DNA from: Phorcus lineatus
Taxonomy: Eukaryota > Mollusca > Gastropoda > Trochida > Trochidae
Length of the DNA: 64,000 bases
NCBI GenBank assembly: GCA_921293015.1
Contig: OV121088.1
Location: 39,494,836 to 39,558,835 of the forward strand
Reading direction: 5' to 3'
The position numbers and the translations under genes are program-made. Positions 27,655-40,200 of the stretch are shown piece after piece. The first letter of the stretch is position 1, and every line of letters starts with the position of its first letter. A model generated the notes under the pieces. That model was not told the origin of the DNA. It worked only from the letters and a program-made list of their open reading frames with translations, and made no database searches.

Positions 27655-28890
27655 TTATTTTAATAATATATTGCATTTGATAATGCGCCACATCCACCCA
27701 AGTGAGTGCTCTGTGCGCAGACAAGATGTGTGTAGCTGTGACGTTTAGTTATTTAGTCAAAGTTTTGTTTGAAGAGCAGCGTCTTCAGTTGAGTCTTGAA
27801 GGTCGTGAGGTTTTGACAGGATTTGATGTTTGGTGGCAGAGAGTTCCATTTAGTCGATGCAGAGTGTGAGAAGGATCGTTTTCCAAAGGATGCTGAGTGG
27901 ATGCGAGGCACTGAAAAGAGAAGTTGATGCTGTGAGCGAAGTGATCTTGATGGCTGGTAGGGAGGAAGCAGTTCTGACAGGTAGACTGGAGCAAGGTTGT
28001 GGAGACACTTGTAGGCGAGAAGGAGGAGCTTGTAGTCTATTCTGGATGATATGGGAAGCCAATGAAGAGATTTGAGTACAGGTGTTATATGGTCTATTTT
28101 CTTTGTCTTGGTTGCTATTCTGGCTGCGGTGTTCTGAAGAATCTGGAGACGTCTTAATTGCTGCTGAGAGATGTTTGCCAAAAGAGAGTTGCAATAGTCT
28201 ATTCGTGAGATTACAAGTGACAGGATTAATTTAGTTGCTGCAATTTGGCTTAGGTAGTTCCTGATTTTACTGATGTTTCGCAGATGTAGATTTGCTGTTC
28301 TTGTTATATGTGAGACTTCAGTGACAAAACAGATATCCAAGTCCCTCTCTAGAATAAGATCAACAATTTCAGTAGTTTTGTTCCTCGAACTTCTAGCATT
28401 CAAAACACATAATTTCAGATCTGATAATTTAGATTCCACGCCTGGTTTTCGGATTTTATTAATCTTTCGTCCTCTTTGTGTTTTCCTTATTTTGTCTTTC
28501 TTCCTTAGGTGGCCGTGCGATGAAAGCTGTTTAATTTCTTCATTCAGTAAGCCAGTGATAGATAGCAAGCTGTCCTTTGTGTCGGGTGACTGTGTTCTTA
28601 TGTCATACAGCTTCTCTCCGGAGTACACTACCCGTGCACCAATCAATGGTCCCATGCTTGTCCTTTGTTCTCTACTCAAGGGCAGTGTTCCTGTGCTCAC
28701 TCGACTGTTCTCAATCACAAGCTGATCTCCACAACTTAAGCAATTCAATATTAAAATTGTCAATAAAATCAACATTTCCAAAAGTTCAACAATAAGGTGA
28801 ATTTCAAACGTAAGAATCCTTGTCATGTCCTCTGAGTGCTTCTCAAATTCTAGTTTCACAAGTCATGTATAGCTACATGGATTCGTCAAA
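27655..28890 (-). mobile_element. Internally deleted L2-type LINE retrotransposon
   Basis: The minus strand encodes the start of an APE-type endonuclease joined to the C-terminal part of an L2/CR1-clade reverse transcriptase. The 3' end after the stop (CACTTGGGTGGATGTGGCGC, then AAATGCAATATATTATTA) resembles the 3' terminus of L2-clade LINEs. Most of the endonuclease and all reverse-transcriptase catalytic motifs are missing through one internal deletion. The 5' edge is uncertain; a 20-bp sequence containing ACAAATGCACATGTTGCCT is duplicated just beyond it at 28903-28942. It lies antisense in intron 1. Confidence 0.8.
27753..28859 (-). CDS. Continuous 368-codon ORF of the deleted LINE
   Basis: Residues 1-145 are a poorly conserved leader with a hydrophobic stretch around 22-43 and a basic region around 119-140. 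Residues 150-181 match the start of a LINE apurinic-like endonuclease, with L-N-A-R-S (Asn154) and the V-T-E motif (Glu181). From about residue 184 the text jumps to the end of a reverse transcriptase: L-R-N-I-S-K-I-R, S-R-I-D-Y-C-N-S-L-L at 218-227, L-H-W-L-P-I, Y-L-S-E-L-L, P-S-R-S-L-R-S and W-N-S-L-P at 338-342. The deletion junction is near 28312. A full LINE protein is usually about 900-1000 residues, so roughly two thirds is gone. The frame is nevertheless intact across the junction. It cannot encode an active endonuclease or polymerase. Confidence 0.8.
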   Translation of the reverse strand: MKLEFEKHSEDMTRILTFEIHLIVELLEMLILLTILILNCLSCGDQLVIENSRVSTGTLPLSREQRTSMGPLIGARVVYSGEKLYDIRTQSPDTKDSLLSITGLLNEEIKQLSSHGHLRKKDKIRKTQRGRKINKIRKPGVESKLSDLKLCVLNARSSRNKTTEIVDLILERDLDICFVTEVSHITRTANLHLRNISKIRNYLSQIAATKLILSLVISRIDYCNSLLANISQQQLRRLQILQNTAARIATKTKKIDHITPVLKSLHWLPISSRIDYKLLLLAYKCLHNLAPVYLSELLPPYQPSRSLRSQHQLLFSVPRIHSASFGKRSFSHSASTKWNSLPPNIKSCQNLTTFKTQLKTLLFKQNFD

Positions 28891-30563
28891 ATACTGGAGC
28901 TCACAAATGCACATGTTGCCTGTACAAATGCACATGTTGCCTTTATGTTTCGCTGGTTAAAGCGATTTAACCACACAACCACAGTATTGATGCCGTTCCT
29001 CCTCATAGAGTCTTGCGAAATTTACGAAAAATATTTTAAATATGATTTTAAACCCCAAAGAGCTCACCTATGCTCAGAATTTGTAACTGTGAGTATGTAG
29101 CGAAATATACATGATATGATTTGATTGACAGAATTGCACGGTCCAATGAGCTTAGTCATATACTTTAGTGCCAGATCCATAAGGAACAACGTATGGTGTT
29201 TGAGATTATTTTATTGCCGTATAAATAGATGACCTTAAATTGACCAATCTAGAACAATAAACATGCGGTGCGACTGACAGGCAGTACGGAAATAAGTTAA
29301 AAGGTTATCATCGTTTAGAAACATGCTTTACTGCGCATCTGTGGCGCACCATCATATGCACTTCCGGAAAAACAAAAATGATTGACTGTACATAATTGTT
29401 AAATGGGTTGAACAAATTTTTGATATTGGGAAGATTTATTACATTTCGTGCAGTTGTGAAAGCAGTGGCATTTGATAAGCTTTTATGCAGGAAACTGGCG
29501 ATATGATGTTCCTTATGGGGAATAAAAAGTCTCACTGCTTATCGCTGTTGTATAACATTACCATCATATAAATACTTGCAAGGTCTGTTTTCGTGATCAA
29601 GAAAGCAGCCAACAACGTAATTAGCATTTTGCACCCTTTTGATGTGATTTAAAAGTGGGTCTCGTCATCAAGTGGCATCAACACCCTAGATGGTTCTAGC
29701 AACACTGACACAATTGTTTGACACCCAGACCGAAACCAAATGAGGTACAAAAGAGAGCGTCATGTATTTTTAAAGCGAACAGGTAATCAGCCGGAAGGTT
29801 TTGCAAATTGCAAATAAGTTTTAAAACACACTGGTAATGTTTTTTTTACACATAAAAGTTACTGCAATTGTAGCATGTTTTATTATTTTGAAAATTGAGT
29901 CGGTATTGCATAATAGCAGGTAAATCTAAAGGGTCAGGAGCATGACGTCATTGTTTGCAATATAGAATAGTGTCCAAGTGCATCATTATGTTGAAATCAA
30001 TGTAGTCCAACCATCTTTCTCTAGTCCATCAATGGAGTTACAGATGATGCCCAAATAATGAAGAATACGGACTACCGCTCATATAACAATAAATAACGTC
30101 ATCATGGACTATACGATTATGTCAAAACTGCTAAGCTTTCGTTGTGTACCAAAAAACCGAAGAGTCGAAGAAATTCCCACGACCTAAAACAGAAAGTGCT
30201 TACTGTAATCCAACCGAGTCGACAATGGTGTCAACAAGGTACGTGAAATCGCTCATGGGTGAAATAAATCCATATGAAGAGGTTAAGTGTCAACGAACAT
30301 TGTTACACTTGTTGAGAGTTGTGTTGTATAATTAAACATCAATCGTAACACATTACGAACCGTGGAAAAGTACAGTGTTATAATTCGTAAATCAATTGTG
30401 TCTCCTTACCGTGAACCGCTCGAACTATTCTTATATTTCTATCTTTTGTTCCTTCTTAATCATTATTGATGTAAGGGTTATTGAAGAAACCAAGATCGAA
30501 GTCATTTCAACAGAAGTAGTCATTCTTGGCTAATCATGCATGAAGAATTGTCCATTTGCGTTT

Positions 30564-30650
30564 AACATACAATGCATTTACTTTTATCTTACAATGCATT
30601 TACTTTTAACTTACAATGCATTTACTTTTAACTTACAATGCATTTACTTT
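30564..30650 (+). repeat. 22-bp tandem repeat, four copies
   Basis: Units of the form ACTTACAATGCATTTACTTT are repeated head to tail four times, the last three nearly identical and the first slightly diverged. Each unit holds the palindrome ATGCAT. Confidence 0.9.
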
Positions 30651-32334
30651 CAAAACGAACTAAGTATTTACATTTATACAGCATCCGTTTTGGAAAAAGA
30701 TGTGCCACTGTAATCGTAACACCTATGTCTTTGATAAAAACTTGTTATTATTCATCTAAAAATGAAATAATTGTTAAAAGAAAATGTATTGGGCTAAATC
30801 TCTAATAATTACATAGGGTATTCGATATTTGCAGTAGCGAAAGTATAACAATACATATGCAGTTTTGGTTTCACGTTTAATCATTTGTGACCTTTTATGT
30901 CGTTTGAGGGAAAAAGAAATATATGTAATGAAAGAATATCAACACATTTACAAATGATTTTAGATAAGACTGACTAACATTACCTTTTCATGCCCTAGCA
31001 AGGCTTTACACGCTCAAGGCGCCGACGAATGGCTTCATTTCTCATTCTTTTATTATTTTTTTTATTCATACGAGTTTATTTAAGGAGTGTGCGCTCTAAT
31101 TAATCTAGTTGTAAAATTTAAATCAACCATGCTACCACAAATGTTACTCTTGATAGCGAGTTTCAACTGGATTATGTTATTATCATGTACCCATAACATA
31201 CATGTACTCGTATAAACGGGAATGTTCCCTTGAATTTCGTTTCCACAAAAACTACTCTGATAGGACTGTCCTTGATGTGATTGATCAAATTCCATCTGAA
31301 TGTGTTTTCTTGTTACTTAGATATTAAAAACTTACTTTATAATACATTAAACTATACATGTTGAAATACCCAAAACGATGACCTATCACATTGGTGTTGA
31401 TGTAAATGATTGATATTCTGATATTAAACTTCAGGATATGCATCAGTAATAGATCTAATGAATAGAAACGTCTTGAAAAACACGCACAGAGATATAAAGT
31501 CTTTCCATTTACATATAAAAACGCTTTTAAGTAAATTCATTCCTTACAGAATTACTTTGCTTTGGACCGAAACTAAAGGTCCCATGGAGATATCATGCTG
31601 CATGTAATCAATTTCAAGTTACCTCGATAGAGGTTTCCACGTGCAAATCGAGAATTACGTGCCGAGGGAACGTTAAAGCCGTCTTCTCCTTAGTACGTAT
31701 CAATATTTACAAAACAATCATTTTACTCACAACGTGTTGCCAGCCTTCCACTAGCGAGGCATGAGGTAGGTGTGTTGAAAGTACATAGGTGTAGAGAGAT
31801 AACCAGACCGTTGTTACGGCTTGGGCGCCTTGGAAGATACGTGGAATTTTTTTACGGGACGAGGCGCAAAAGTTTAGCCGTTGTAGACAATTGAAATATG
31901 TTAACAAAATATTGTTAGTCCCTTGTTTTACTATTAAAATCCTCCATTCATTAAACTAGAATTGTACTCAATGCTCATTTAAGGAAATCAAAGACACTAC
32001 TGAAACATTTCCATTTTCTTACAAAAGTACAATATTCACACTCTTAACGAACACACCTATTACAATCAAAATTAGTATAACATTTTTAGAAAGAATATGT
32101 TCTTAACAAAATAAAGTATTCATTTATTTTTTAAATCTTTTTAATGAAACCTACCTAAAAATATATAGATATTTATTGTTTTAAACTAGTGATACATGTT
32201 ATAAAAAAATTGATATTCCTTCTTATAAAGCCCCAATGGAGGTTATCATTGTCTTTATCTTAGTCGGTGAACCTTTTGGACCAAAGCCAGAATACATCCG
32301 GGGCTATATGATATATGAACATAAGAACATACAT

Positions 32335-32516
32335 CAGTTGCGGATCAAGAATTTTGAAATGGGAGGGGGGGGGGGGGGGGCAGGTTGTCACCGACTGAAA
32401 AGGGGAGGGGCCTTACCCATTTTACGACGGTTAGGGGTGACTGGGGCTTTAAAAAATTCTAATGGGGTGAGGAGGGTCGAACCCACTGAACATTCCCCCA
32501 CCCCGATCTGCCACTG
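32335..32516. mobile_element. MITE-like element with CAGTGGCGGATC-type ends, hAT-like
   Basis: The left end CAGTTGCGGATC and the reverse complement of the right end, CAGTGGCAGATC, match at 10 of 12 positions, and both are followed inward by G-rich tracts (G-rich at left, C-rich at right on this strand). The size (182 bp), lack of coding capacity and CAGTGGCGG-type terminus fit a nonautonomous DNA transposon, possibly of the hAT superfamily. The expected 8-bp target duplication was not found, which lowers confidence in the exact ends and the superfamily. Confidence 0.5.
32365..32380 (+). repeat. Run of 16 G
   Basis: A homopolymer of 16 G preceded by GGGA lies inside the MITE-like element. Its length in the real genome may differ, as assemblies miscount such runs. 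Confidence 0.9.
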
Positions 32517-34859
32517 ATAAACGTTCTTGTACACGTCTCAATGCTCTTCACACGTTTGTGCTACTCTCTGCTGCACACAGCAGGCTGTGGTTCTGTACTC
32601 GATGCCGATATGAACACCTGTAGAACTTTAGTCTTATCAAAACATCGCATTCCGGCAAATACTTGCTCTATATTTGATCCTACAAGAAGCTCTAAGGAAA
32701 TATTCCTCTGTTATTCTGCCGTATACATCTTGGAATCTCATCTTGTTTTCCTCTCCAATCTGTTATTATCGCGATCGTTCAGCTATTGGGTCATTGTGAT
32801 ATTGTGAATATATTGTGGTCCTTTATGTCCTTAATGAATATTCATTTCAACATAATAGACATTGTTACACGCATTGCTGCATACAATATAAAGTCAGTTT
32901 CAACAATGCGGTGAGGACAGTTTGTGACTTTTCTTCATAGAAGTGAAAGAAAACGTTAAATGCAGCCTTTGTAAATGTATTTCCTCTGACTAATTAGTCT
33001 GCCCTTTCTGTGAATAAAAACTGTAAAAAATGCAAAGAATCTATGTCATATGTGAAACATATGGGTTTTGTCAAACATAACGCATGTTCACATAAGTAAA
33101 CTTATTTTGATTTACTTCTGCGTGGATAGTAATAAGTAGTTGTTACTAGGTCAATTCAATCTGCAATTAACACAGGAAACCTCGCGTGCCTTTGATCACG
33201 TGATGGAACACTTAACTCATGTGTAAGTTCGCGATGGAGTATTTTACCTATTTGTACTCATATATTAACCATTATTAACTTGTACACAGTAAATGAGGCG
33301 AAAGTTTCCTGCTAAATGAGGTAAAATATACATATGTTAAAATCATGAATGTAGAAAATATTTATGAATAACAGTGTGTTGTACATATATTCAGGTTTAG
33401 AAGGGCGTTGATTTACATAATGGTTTTATGTACAAAATATGGTGAAGGCTTCTTCATTACATTTACAAATAGGTTTCCATTAATGACGTATTCCCTCTCA
33501 TCAACTATTTCCATCTTTATTTCATTTCGTGTTACATATATTATATAGTGTATATTATGAATAATTAATGCTCGAACACTTAAACTGACATATTTACCAA
33601 TCAAGTGTAAAGTTCAATATGGTGTTGAATATAACACCTTGAAGCAAGCTATGATTGAAAACAGTAGAAGAAAAAATAACCCACGGTTATCTTGTTAGCA
33701 GAATCAGGACGTTTTTTTTGCACGAACCTCAAGCTATATGGTAATGTGTTCGCCATATGATGCTCCCGCATGCACGCGCCAATGGCGGTTGAAATGAACA
33801 ACCCACGCATCCTGATACTTTCTCGTAATTCAACACTGCTATAAGCAAGACTGCACGTGGGAATCGTGAAATGGGAAACTGTCCTCTTAAGGCCATGAAA
33901 TTGACAGGAAAACAATATATAATTGACATTCACACCATGCACATGAATTTCATTGCCAGTTAAAATAAATACTTGTCTATTATACATAATGGATTCCAAA
34001 TATATCTATAATCGTTCCTTCTGTTGGGACAAGAATGCTCAGTTTACTAAACAAAAACAAACCTTGTGATAGATGATTTAATTAACTAAAAAATACTTGT
34101 GATCATTTTTTGGCTCAAAATTGAAAGTCAGACCACTTTGTATGTATGTCAAGATGAAATCTGAGATCTTGATCTATAAACGCACTGAATGACCTTAGCT
34201 GTAATGATTGTAATTACCCGTATCATCAAGTAGTTGTCTTCTAATGAAAGTAGGAATGCATGACTAAGGATCTACGTGGACTTATTATGACAAGACGTTT
34301 ATACAACATAGAGTGGCTCCATGCCGCAGTGAAGAGGTAAAAGCTACATCAACGTTATGTACATAGATTAAAGGTTCTATTTAACGTAGTGTATAAAGTA
34401 CTGATGAAACGTTGCTGTCTTACTTAAGATCATTAAAGATGAGAGATATTAGATTACTGGAGGACACAAAAATATCAATAGCAATATTTTCAAAGTTTAT
34501 AAAAAAAATTCTTTTATGAGTAACATTATTGACTTTGATATTGTACAACACCATCAACTTAAAAAGTATCAACAGTATCAAGCTTATATATCATCCGTTT
34601 CGCTCTACTTTAATTCGCTCTTAAGGAAATAGATTATTGTTCGTGCTAAGCCTGTCAGTTCCCCATCTGGGAGGGACGCTCCTTCAATTAGCAGGGCTAC
34701 CTACATACCTGGAGAGCTGGCATCTCGTCTCGCCTCACAGTTTGACCACACACAGCTCTTACAATGACGCCAGACTGGCAGTTAGTCTCTGCAGGGCCAT
34801 TTTGCCTATGAAATAAGAAGAATTTAAATAAATATGAGCGTCTGCGATTTTCTGTCTTT

Positions 34860-35060
34860 AGCTCATCAAACCAGAAAGGCCAGTCGTCCGTCGTCCGGGC
34901 GTCGTCTGTATAATTTCATATTTTCAACTTCTTCTCCAGAAACACTGAACCTTGCAGCTTGGGGATCCAAATTTGTATCTTTGCATACTAATGCTTTGTT
35001 AATTGAAGGTTGGTGAAAAGAATTGACCTTCTTTGTGGAGTCGGGGGTCATCATAGGAGA
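34860..35060 (+). repeat. Probable fragment of an interspersed repeat
   Basis: The order AGCTCATCAAACCAGAAAGG, GTCGTCCGTCGTCCGGGCGTC, then a CTTCTTCTCCAGAAACACTGA block resembles from memory a class of interspersed repeats in lophotrochozoan genomes (GTCCGTCGTC followed by a TCTTCTCC-type block). Short ORFs on both strands here are by-products. The ends are not defined. Confidence 0.3.
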
Positions 35061-36562
35061 GGAAGAAGTATGTTGTTAGTTTGAAATGACATTTCAAATA
35101 TTCCTATTTATTTTTTAGTGGTTTAGTTTTATTGAGCGATTTGAAAGCAGATACATGTCAGAATATGAGTAACTATATCTAAGTCAAATAGGTAACCTAT
35201 TTAAAGCTAACTAAAGGATAAACACTTGAATTCTGAAATCTTGATAGGACAAACTTTGACCAGGAAATTATGATAATATTATAATTCGTAACGATTCATT
35301 GCGTGCTATAAACTTGTTATTTTTATATGCAAGGCTTCTACTCAATACAATACATCATGAATGACTGATGATCTACAGAGCCATCGATGGTATTATTAAA
35401 ACATCAAACCCTCTTGTATCCTCATAGTCCTGCTCTAGTTTGATCTTTTTTACGGTCTAATGGATTGATCGACCAGGCGTTCACCTATTATATGATTGAG
35501 AAGTCTTATCAGCGGTTTAAAATCGCAAGAGAGTCCAAAGTCCCCGTTTTCAAATTTTGTCTAGATAAACCTATGGTCTTTTCTTAGCAACGTTATAACT
35601 TTTCGAGGAGTATTTATTTTTCGTCTATGGATACTTTGATAGTTTTTCGAACTGCCTAGGAATAGCCCATTTACCTACACTTAAAATCAAAAGACTGTTG
35701 AACTCTGAAAGACTGGATGAAACTGGTGACTACTAAAATAACTGTTATATTGTTTAAACCATTGTTTGTTCTAACCTGATGTCCTCGACAATTGCTATTC
35801 ACGCCACGTCATTGGTATGCAAGTGGTTAGATTAATGAATAGATTTATGAAAGTCTTGTTTAACTCTCTTATATATTTTTTAAATTTTCTCGGATTCATA
35901 TCTTTTATATCGTGAATCAGTAAAGGTATTATAATATTGCCCTTTCGAAGAGGCATTGCTAAATATATTGGCAGCTAATCCTGAAACGTTTGCAACATCT
36001 AAGTATTTATAACTGGGGTTTGTAACCCCTGTCCTCAAACTTATACATAAACGTTCATGTAGTTACGAGAAAAACTGACCAGATCTCGATTGCTTAATGT
36101 AACTGCACTCATACCCTATTAAGCTCACACTAGTCTTACACTTAAAGACATGATTTTAGAAATAACTAAAAAATTCAATGTTTGAATAAAATGAATGTCC
36201 AGGTTAGTCAGGACGATGCATGTGAATAGCGTTGATTAGTTAGCGCATGCGTAGGAACTCATCGACCGTTATAAAATCAATGTTGAAGTTGGAAGACAAC
36301 TCAATTAAACAGCTGATCAATGAACTACCTGTGAGATCGAGGACAAGAGAATAAATCACACTTTGTGCAAGTAAAACAGCGTTCAATTTCTCGTAACAAG
36401 TGCTACATTTCACTGCAGCGGATAATAATCTGGCGAAACATCTCAGGGGGCTAGCCCATAGTGTTAGCTATCATGCAAGGATCTTGTTGGTGCTTTCTCA
36501 TCGTTCAAGGGGTCATTCGCCTTGTACAGACACACAATCTCACCTGTGTTGGTGTGTCGCGG

Positions 36563-37209
36563 AGTTGGGAAATGTGTCGGGATTTTTAGAAATGACCAGG
36601 TTTAGAATGTGTCTGGGGTTTAGGAATGTGTCTGGGTTAGGACATGTGTCTGGGGTTTAGAATTGTGTCTAGGTTTAGAAATATGTCGGGCTTTAGAAAT
36701 GTGTCTTGGGTTTGGAAATTTGTTGGGGTTTGGACATAGATCGGGGTTAGAAATATGTCAGGGTTTAGAAATATGTTGGGCTTTTGAAATGTGTCTGGGG
36801 TTTAGAAATGTGTCTAGGTTTAGAAATGTGTTAGGTGTATCTGTGACTTAGAAATTTGTAGGAGATTTAGAAATTTGTCGGGTTTTTAGAAATGTACCTA
36901 TGAATTACGAAAGTGTCTGGGTTTAATCATATGTCGGGTTTAGGAACATGTTGGGGTTGTTTTTAAATGGGTCGGCATTTAGAAATGTGTCGGGGATTTA
37001 GAAATTTTTCCTTGATTTAGAAGTGTGTCGACGATTTAGAAATGTGTCTGAGGTTCAGAAATGTGTCTAGTTTTATAACTATGTCGGTGTTTAGAAACGT
37101 ATTGGGGGTTATAAATGTGTCTGTGTTTTAAAAATGTGTCGTTTTCAATGTGTCGGGGAGTTGAAAAATGTGTCAGAGATTTAGAAATTTGTAGGGGCAT
37201 TTAAGAATG
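36563..37209 (+). repeat. G/T-rich minisatellite, about 34 degenerate 18-20 bp units
   Basis: Units approximate AAATGTGTCGGGGTTTAG. I count about 34 between 36563 and 37209, mostly 17-20 bp long, with individual units diverged by several bases. The plus strand is strongly depleted of C. The two in-frame ORFs overlapping it (M-C-L-G-F-R-N-V-S-type repeats) are a by-product of the unit. It lies in intron 1 with G on the sense strand of the host gene. Confidence 0.9.
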
Positions 37210-40200
37210 CGGACGATAGTTTAGTATTGTTGACGGAACTTATTTCATTTTCGGACACAAATTCCATTGTGACTAAAAAAATTGTCTGTCAAAACGAATA
37301 ATAGTTTCACGTTTAGATAATATCATTTTGTCAAGAGCGACTGACTCATAACTTTCATGACTAAGCTGCTAAATTTAACTTGACCTGAGTTTGAATCCAA
37401 TTTTTTTCGTCTTCTTGATTTGTATAATTTGGCGTTGATAATAAACCAAACGATACTATAGGAACATTTACAAAGATTACAGAGATAATATTGTATCAAT
37501 TTAGAACTGAAAACACATTTTCGTTGAGAATTTTGTTCTGAAGTACTTTAAACGTTTATCCATATATCAATTCTATGTATTCTAGTCTTGTATTTATAGA
37601 ATAAGATATACATGCATATCAGCAATAAATTTCTCTTAAGATCATTTTGTCATTCAAATTTATTCGGGACCACCACTTTGTATCAGATAAGCCACGCATA
37701 CATCCGGCTAGAGTTGCGTACAAACAGGATAGTGCATGACCCGTATAGCATGTTAAGTTCACCACCATGTCAAGCTGACCTCCCCAAATTACAGGTCATC
37801 AGCTGTTTCAACTCTTCGTTTGACAGACATGATCAATCGTAAAACATGCACAGCTCAAAAGAAACGCCAAACGCCTTACGGAGTTTAACAAGGGATAAGG
37901 GCAACGTCAGTTATGTTGTTTAAGTAAATGTCGCTCTTAATGATAGGTCATCTTAGTTTTATGTATCTAAGTAAACAGTTGTTAATCTTGTAAGCAATAC
38001 CTGACTGATGTCAACATTTTAGTATATATATACGTGTTTAATTTAATTTTTGATGATCTTACAAAGACTCCAAAAAATTTAGCTGTCGACTTCTGCAACA
38101 AACTACCCCTCCTGATGTCACTGCATGGAGTAATTTCCTTTCTGTGTTACATTGTTACATAAAGAAATTATAGGTCATATTCCTTGTTTTTTCAAAATCT
38201 CAGAACGGTGAATGGAAACGGAAACGATCCTCACTGTAATCCAATCAAACATCGTCTTTGATATGTCATAGATCTTTTAGAAAATATGTGCGCTCGCACA
38301 GATGAAAACCTCCAGTCTTCTCAAAGATGACGAGAGCACACCACTCTAACCGTGGAAGCAGTCCACTTGTAACAGAGATGACTAGAGAAGGAATGATTTG
38401 AGTAACCTCATGTAAATAAATGCTCTTTAACTCTTTGATTCGGATGTAGATTCTCAAACTTTTGTCATCTATCTAGGGGTTATATTCATGAAGTTAAACG
38501 TTGGTGTCTAGTTTGAATTACAAATTACTTATATATTCACCTATGAAATTATGATTTTTGCATATATCATTGTGTCTCTATCGAAACGAGATTAAAGAGC
38601 TGGGCGTATTATATATATATGACCATAAGGTGAAGTCTACATAGATAAAAATGATAAACCGAGTTTTCATTTCGTGTCGCGTAGCGAATTTGTTTGTATG
38701 AATATGATCACAAAAACTTATTTGATAGAATTTTGATATTTTTGTCCCCTGGATATTGTTTATCAAGTTAGTTATGAATATGTGATTCATGTTTTCCGTG
38801 TTTATTTAGTTCTCAGATATCTAAAACATTTATACTGGCCAAGGAGATTCCTTTGTACCTGTCTAGTGAATTGTAATAACGTCAAGTCAGAACGTGCGAT
38901 ACGAATAAGGATTGTTTTGTTGAGTATAATATCTTTTGATATTTCAAAAGCCCTTGTGTGTATGTTAATAATCTCATTTAGTTGTTCAAGTGACGTTTTA
39001 TCAATGTTGTTTAGTCATATAGCTTTTTAAGTTTTGTATCGAATCGAAACCGTAATCTGTTTGATGACACTTCCTCCATAATCTAAACGTGCTTAAATTT
39101 TAACTCTAGCATTTTCTTTATTCAATTAAGTTAATAAAGGAAAATTGTGTCAACTGTGAGAAAAAACAAAGCTTTAATGACAATGACTTTTTATCAAGCA
39201 CTTGCGGTTCGTATAAAAATTGTCAAAATTGAAATCAGTTCAGTGGCATTAAACAGTATGAATTGGAGTTAATGAAAAGCGATGTTTTCAGTGCCCTACA
39301 TCGACCAGCGTCGTCCATGGCACGAAGGAGTTAAATCGCTAAATCAAGAAGCGAAAACATGTTTATATTCTACTTTATTTGTGATTGATTAGTTGTCAAT
39401 TTCGTATTGACCACAATGCAAGTATAAAGTCATTAATCTCTGACGGATGCTGTAGCTATTGTTTCTCGGTTTATTAAATTGATACTAAAAACTTAAGACG
39501 ACTAAATCAATCTCGAGTTGAGCGTTAGGAAGAAAATAACGTCTTGGTTTCTTAGCAACCTGTCAAAATTCGAAAATTTTCCTTGTCCAAACATTCTTCC
39601 ACGTAAAACAGCAGATGTGTTGCGATAGAAATTACAGGCGTCAGTGATTGAACACCTGTTACCGGTAATCAATTTCATCCTGAGTAACGAAATCCTCGTG
39701 CAACTTACACCACCACGTGCCGTTCATGGCAGTCTTAAGATGTGAATGTGTTGCATACTGAAATAGACAAACAGCCATAGCTATCAATCAAACCCTTGTT
39801 GATTGTAGTTATCAGTTTTAGTCTACATTCAAGATAAGTGACACGCCTTTAGAGTTCAACGATTCAGTTCAAGGGAAAGCTAGGTCACTTTGCCCTTCGT
39901 TGAAAAATATGTGTGATTTATAAATTCTTGCAAACAGCCATGACTTACAATATGTTACTATGTCGAACTATTGACAATAGGCAAATATACATATTTTGTG
40001 ACTATTTACAAATAGGCTATAAGATGAGTTATATGATTTAGATCTGGGCGTATTAACCAAAATGGAGAAAAGTGCTCATGTATACAAAGTATATTAATGT
40101 GATGTTGCCTAAATCGACTTTACATAGATACTTCAAGTTTATCTTCCCGAAAATTAATTCTCAACTAGCACTGAATAATATCAGGAAAGAGGATCGAGTT

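Noticed and set aside
28903-28942. Exact tandem pair of a 20-bp sequence near the LINE 5' edge
   Set aside because: It is adjacent head to tail rather than flanking the element, so it is not a target duplication.
36400-36851. Two plus-strand ORFs of 86 and 62 codons with M-C-L-G-F repeats
   Set aside because: They are translations of the minisatellite and have no independent support.
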